Assembly: GCA_000803105.1 (NCBI GenBank)
Contig: JTDA01000014.1
Location: 54,843 to 118,842 of the forward strand
Source: Coprobacter secundus
Lineage (GTDB): Bacteria > Bacteroidota > Bacteroidia > Bacteroidales > Coprobacteraceae
Reading direction: 5' to 3'
DNA length: 64,000 nt
Shown: positions 61,343 to 64,000 of the stretch, in pieces
Layout of the letters: every line of letters begins with the position of its first letter
Position numbering within the stretch: position 1 is the first letter of the stretch
Notes under the pieces: generated by a model
Databases searched by the model: none
What the model was told of the DNA's origin: nothing
Seen by the model: the letters and a program-made list of their open reading frames with translations, nothing else
Translations under genes and position numbers: made by a program

Positions 61343-61732
61343 ATGGCAAAAAAGACAGTCGCAGCAAAGAAGAGAAATGTTAAGGTTGATGCTATTGGCC
61401 AAATGCATGTCCATTCTTCGTTCAACAACATTATTGTATCGCTTGCCAATAGTGAAGGTCAGGTTATTTCTTGGTCTTCTGCTGGTAAGATGGGATTTAG
61501 AGGTTCAAAGAAAAATACTCCGTATGCTGCTCAGATGGCCGCTCAGGATTGTGCTAAAGTAGCCTATGACCTCGGATTGAGAAAAGTAAAAGCTTATGTG
61601 AAGGGACCGGGTAATGGTCGTGAGTCGGCGATTAGAACCGTTCATGGTGCCGGTATTGAGGTAACTGAAATTATAGATGTTACTCCACTTCCACATAATG
61701 GATGTCGTCCCCCTAAAAGAAGAAGAGTTTAA
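61343..61732 (+). CDS. rpsK: 30S ribosomal protein S11
   Basis: A 129-residue platform protein. IGQMHVHSSFNNIIVSLANS, GFRGSKKNTPYAAQMAAQD and DVTPLPHNGCRPPKRRRV are typical. Nine bases after rpsM. Confidence 0.97.
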   Translation: MAKKTVAAKKRNVKVDAIGQMHVHSSFNNIIVSLANSEGQVISWSSAGKMGFRGSKKNTPYAAQMAAQDCAKVAYDLGLRKVKAYVKGPGNGRESAIRTVHGAGIEVTEIIDVTPLPHNGCRPPKRRRV

Positions 61733-61765
61733 TTTTTCTTTTGAAACTGGTGAATCTAGAATTGT

Positions 61766-61813
61766 GAATAGATTGCAATTTCTCTCCTCTCTGCAATCGC
61801 GGCTGCACTATTC
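61766..61813 (+). promoter_or_regulatory. Nested stem-loop in the rpsK-rpsD spacer
   Basis: GAATAG (61766-61771) can pair with CTATTC (61808-61813), enclosing ATTGCA (61772-61777) with TGCAAT (61792-61797). S4 autoregulates its operon in other bacteria, so a control site is plausible here, but it is unproven. Confidence 0.35.
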
Positions 61814-61850
61814 CGGGTTCCATAATTTATAAATTTAAAAAAATTTAGAA

Positions 61851-62456
61851 ATGGCAAGATATACCGGACCTAAAACAAAAATCGCTCGTAAATTCGGTGA
61901 GGCTATTTTCGGTGCTGATAAGGTTCTATCGAAAAAAAATTACCCTCCTGGACAACATGGAGCAAATAAGAGAAGAAAAACTTCTGAATATGGTATTCAG
62001 CTTCGTGAGAAGCAAAAAGCAAAATATACTTACGGAGTATTGGAAAAACAATTCCGTAATTTATTTGAGAAAGCATCTCGTACCAAAGGTATCAAGGGTG
62101 AAGTATTGCTTCAGCTCCTTGAGGCACGTTTGGACAATGTGGTTTTCCGTATGGGAATCGCTCCTACAAGAGCTGCTGCCCGTCAATTGGTTTCACACAA
62201 GCACATTGTTGTCGATGGTAAAGTTGTGAATATTCCTTCTTATTCGGTAAAACCGGGTCAGATTATTGGAGTTCGTGAGAAAGCAAAATCTCTTGAAGTA
62301 ATTGCTGATGCACTTTCTGGTTTCAATCATAGTAAATATCCTTGGATTGAATGGGATCAGAACTCGTTGAGTGGTAAGTTTTTACATTTGCCAGAAAGAG
62401 CAGACATTCCTGAAAACATCAAAGAACAGTTGATCGTAGAATTGTATTCTAAATAA
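61851..62456 (+). CDS. rpsD: 30S ribosomal protein S4
   Basis: A 201-residue primary assembly protein. MARYTGPKTKIARKFGEAIF, YPPGQHGANKRRKTSEYG and the S4 domain with LEARLDNVVFRMGIAPTRAA are signatures. It has no zinc cysteines. The 118-base spacer upstream contains a nested stem-loop. Confidence 0.97.
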   Translation: MARYTGPKTKIARKFGEAIFGADKVLSKKNYPPGQHGANKRRKTSEYGIQLREKQKAKYTYGVLEKQFRNLFEKASRTKGIKGEVLLQLLEARLDNVVFRMGIAPTRAAARQLVSHKHIVVDGKVVNIPSYSVKPGQIIGVREKAKSLEVIADALSGFNHSKYPWIEWDQNSLSGKFLHLPERADIPENIKEQLIVELYSK

Positions 62457-62467
62457 TAATTGATTCC

Positions 62468-63460
62468 ATGGCGATATTAGCATTTCAAAAACCCGATAAA
62501 GTATTAATGTTGGAGGCGGACGCATTCTTCGGTAAATTTGAATTCCGTCCGTTGGAGCCCGGTTATGGTGTTACTGTTGGTAATGCTTTACGCCGTATTC
62601 TCCTTTCTTCGCTTGAAGGCTTTGCTATCACATCGATTCGGATCGATGGTGTTGAACATGAGTTTTCAACAGTCCCTGGTGTTATCGAGGATGTGACAAA
62701 TATGATTCTGAATTTGAAAAAAGTTCGTTTCAAACAAATTGTTGAAGAAATCGAGAATGAGAAAGTAACGATTACTGTTTCGGGTTCGGAAGTGTTCAAG
62801 GCTGGAGACATTGGCAAATATTTAACTGGATTTGAAGTATTAAATCCGGATCAAGTTATTTGTCACATGGATTCAAGTGCAAGTTTTCAGATAGATATTA
62901 CAATTAACAAAGGTCGTGGTTATATTCCGGCAGATGAGAATCGGAATCCGAACGATGAAGTGAATGTAATTCCTATCGACTCAATCTTCACTCCGATTCG
63001 GAATGTGAAATATGCTGTTGAAAACTTCCGCGTAGAACAAAAAACGGACTACGAGAAACTGGTATTAGAAATTACGACCGATGGATCAATCCATCCGAAG
63101 GATGCATTAAAAGAGGCTGCTAAAATCCTTATTTATCACTTTATGTTGTTTTCTGACGAAAAAATTACCTTGGAAACAACAGATGTTGATGGTAACGAAG
63201 AATTTGATGAAGAAGTATTGCATATGCGTCAGTTACTTAAGACTAAACTTGTTGATATGGATTTATCAGTTCGGGCTCTTAATTGCCTAAAGTCGGCTGA
63301 TGTAGAGACATTGGGAGAGTTGGTTGTCTTCAATAAGACAGATCTTTTGAAGTTTAGAAATTTTGGTAAAAAGTCTTTGACTGAATTAGATGAACTCTTG
63401 GCCAATTTGAATCTTTCATTCGGAATGGATATCTCGAAGTATAAATTAGATAAAGAGTAA
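62468..63460 (+). CDS. rpoA: RNA polymerase subunit alpha
   Basis: A 330-residue subunit that nucleates RNA polymerase assembly. The N-terminal dimer domain contains LEPGYGVTVGNALRRILLSS and GVEHEFSTVPGVIEDV. The flexible linker is followed by the C-terminal domain (about 250-325: LVDMDLSVRALNCLKSADVE, then FRNFGKKSLTELDEL), which contacts promoter DNA and regulators. 11 bases after rpsD. Confidence 0.98.
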   Translation: MAILAFQKPDKVLMLEADAFFGKFEFRPLEPGYGVTVGNALRRILLSSLEGFAITSIRIDGVEHEFSTVPGVIEDVTNMILNLKKVRFKQIVEEIENEKVTITVSGSEVFKAGDIGKYLTGFEVLNPDQVICHMDSSASFQIDITINKGRGYIPADENRNPNDEVNVIPIDSIFTPIRNVKYAVENFRVEQKTDYEKLVLEITTDGSIHPKDALKEAAKILIYHFMLFSDEKITLETTDVDGNEEFDEEVLHMRQLLKTKLVDMDLSVRALNCLKSADVETLGELVVFNKTDLLKFRNFGKKSLTELDELLANLNLSFGMDISKYKLDKE

Positions 63461-63464
63461 AAAG

Positions 63465-64000
63465 ATGAGACATAATAAAAAATTTAATCATTTAGGTCGT
63501 ACTAAATCTCATAGAGACGCTATGTTATCAAACATGGCCAGTTCTTTGATTCTTCACAAAAGAATTTTCACGACACTGGCAAAAGCGAAAGCGTTGAGAA
63601 TGTACGCTGAACCCCTTATCAATAAAGCAAAACAAGATACAACTGCTTCGAGAAGAACAGTATTTAGTTATTTACAGAATAAAGAGGCTGTTACTGAACT
63701 TTTCAAAGAAGTTGCTACAAAAATAGCAGATCGACCAGGTGGGTATACTCGCATATTGAAGACGGGTAATCGTTTGGGTGATAATGCTAAAATGTGTTTT
63801 ATTGAGCTCGTTGATTATAACGAAAATATGTTGAAGGAAAAGGCTACTAAGAAAACAACAAGAACACGTCGTTCAAGAAAAAAGAGACTGCTCCTGTTGT
63901 TGAAGCTGCAACTGCGGTTGAAGAGACTCCTGCTACTCCGGAGGCCCCCTACTGCCGAAGCTTCTGCTGTGGAAAAAATAGTGCTGAATAAAAATACAGA
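63465..64000 (+). CDS. rplQ: 50S ribosomal protein L17, tail disrupted and running off the window
   Basis: Read by hand from ATG 63465. The conserved core is normal: MRHNKKFNHLGRTKSHRDAM, then IFTTLAKAKALRMYAEPLIN and ILKTGNRLGDNAKMCFIELV (to about residue 122). The acidic Bacteroidetes-style tail is broken. After SRKK the frame reads LLLLLKLQLRLKRLLLLRR, while the neighbouring frame gives the expected APVVEAATAVEETPATPEAP. The given frame resumes with PTAEASAVEK and stays open to the window end. Confidence 0.85.
   Translation, partial: MRHNKKFNHLGRTKSHRDAMLSNMASSLILHKRIFTTLAKAKALRMYAEPLINKAKQDTTASRRTVFSYLQNKEAVTELFKEVATKIADRPGGYTRILKTGNRLGDNAKMCFIELVDYNENMLKEKATKKTTRTRRSRKKRLLLLLKLQLRLKRLLLLRRPPTAEASAVEKIVLNKNT

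Noticed and set aside
1..64000. CRISPR arrays, insertion sequences, prophage or rRNA
   Set aside because: No regular direct repeats with spacers, no transposase or integrase, and no rRNA sequence were seen.

Overview
The window looks like a chromosomal segment of a member of the Bacteroidales (Bacteroidetes). It is AT-rich, most genes lack a Shine-Dalgarno sequence, and promoters fit the Bacteroidetes pattern TTTG-N17-23-TANNTTTG. Typical lineage genes include a fused SecDF, a NigD-like lipoprotein, DUF3467, a type IX secretion C-terminal domain, a glutaminyl cyclase, and 'Q at +1' signal peptides. Genus cannot be fixed from the sequence; the Barnesiella/Coprobacter/Porphyromonadaceae area is a guess. 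I see no insertion sequence, prophage, CRISPR array or rRNA.

Layout. 1-2.8 kb (+): two rhomboid proteases and a membrane-anchored EEP-fold hydrolase. 2.9-12.3 kb (-): parE-coaD-S41 peptidase, rnr-PHP phosphatase, gyrB. 12.4-13 kb (-): rpsT between two identical tRNA-Glu genes. 13.2-14.1 kb (+): recO and tRNA-Arg, ending in two abutting palindromes. 14.2-17.2 kb (-): secDF. 17.4-20.5 kb (+): envelope lipoprotein, DUF3108 protein, hotdog thioesterase. 20.6-25.1 kb (-): cysS, then the tcdA-lolD-NigD-DUF3467-PNPOx run. 25.1-25.7 kb: gene-free, apparently decayed DNA with a LacI-like tail. 25.7-27.1 kb: an esterase and an orphan protein. 27.3-37.3 kb (-): NfnB/NfnA flavoproteins, a T9SS-type trypsin-like protease coupled to an outer-membrane barrel, and a cation/proton antiporter with a membrane-bound LuxR regulator. 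37.5-43.8 kb (+): asd, LD-carboxypeptidase, glutaminyl cyclase, sufE, peptide transporter, acyltransferase. 43.8-45.4 kb (-): rnhB and an HpaII-family restriction endonuclease with no methylase beside it.

45.7-64 kb (+) is the ribosomal super-cluster: rpsL-rpsG-fusA, then S10-spc-alpha from rpsJ to rplQ, including secY, map, infA and rpoA. rpmD, rpmJ and rplQ are short or run off the window and were translated by hand. Several spacers carry stem-loops that could be ribosomal-protein autoregulatory sites. Only rplW and rplF have a full AAGGAGG ribosome binding site. The rplQ tail appears to be shifted out of frame at homopolymer runs.

The window is mainly housekeeping. The points most worth a second look are the solitary HpaII-like endonuclease upstream of the str operon, the rplQ tail, the glutaminyl cyclase with its likely substrates, the twin palindromes after tRNA-Arg, and the structured leaders in the ribosomal cluster.
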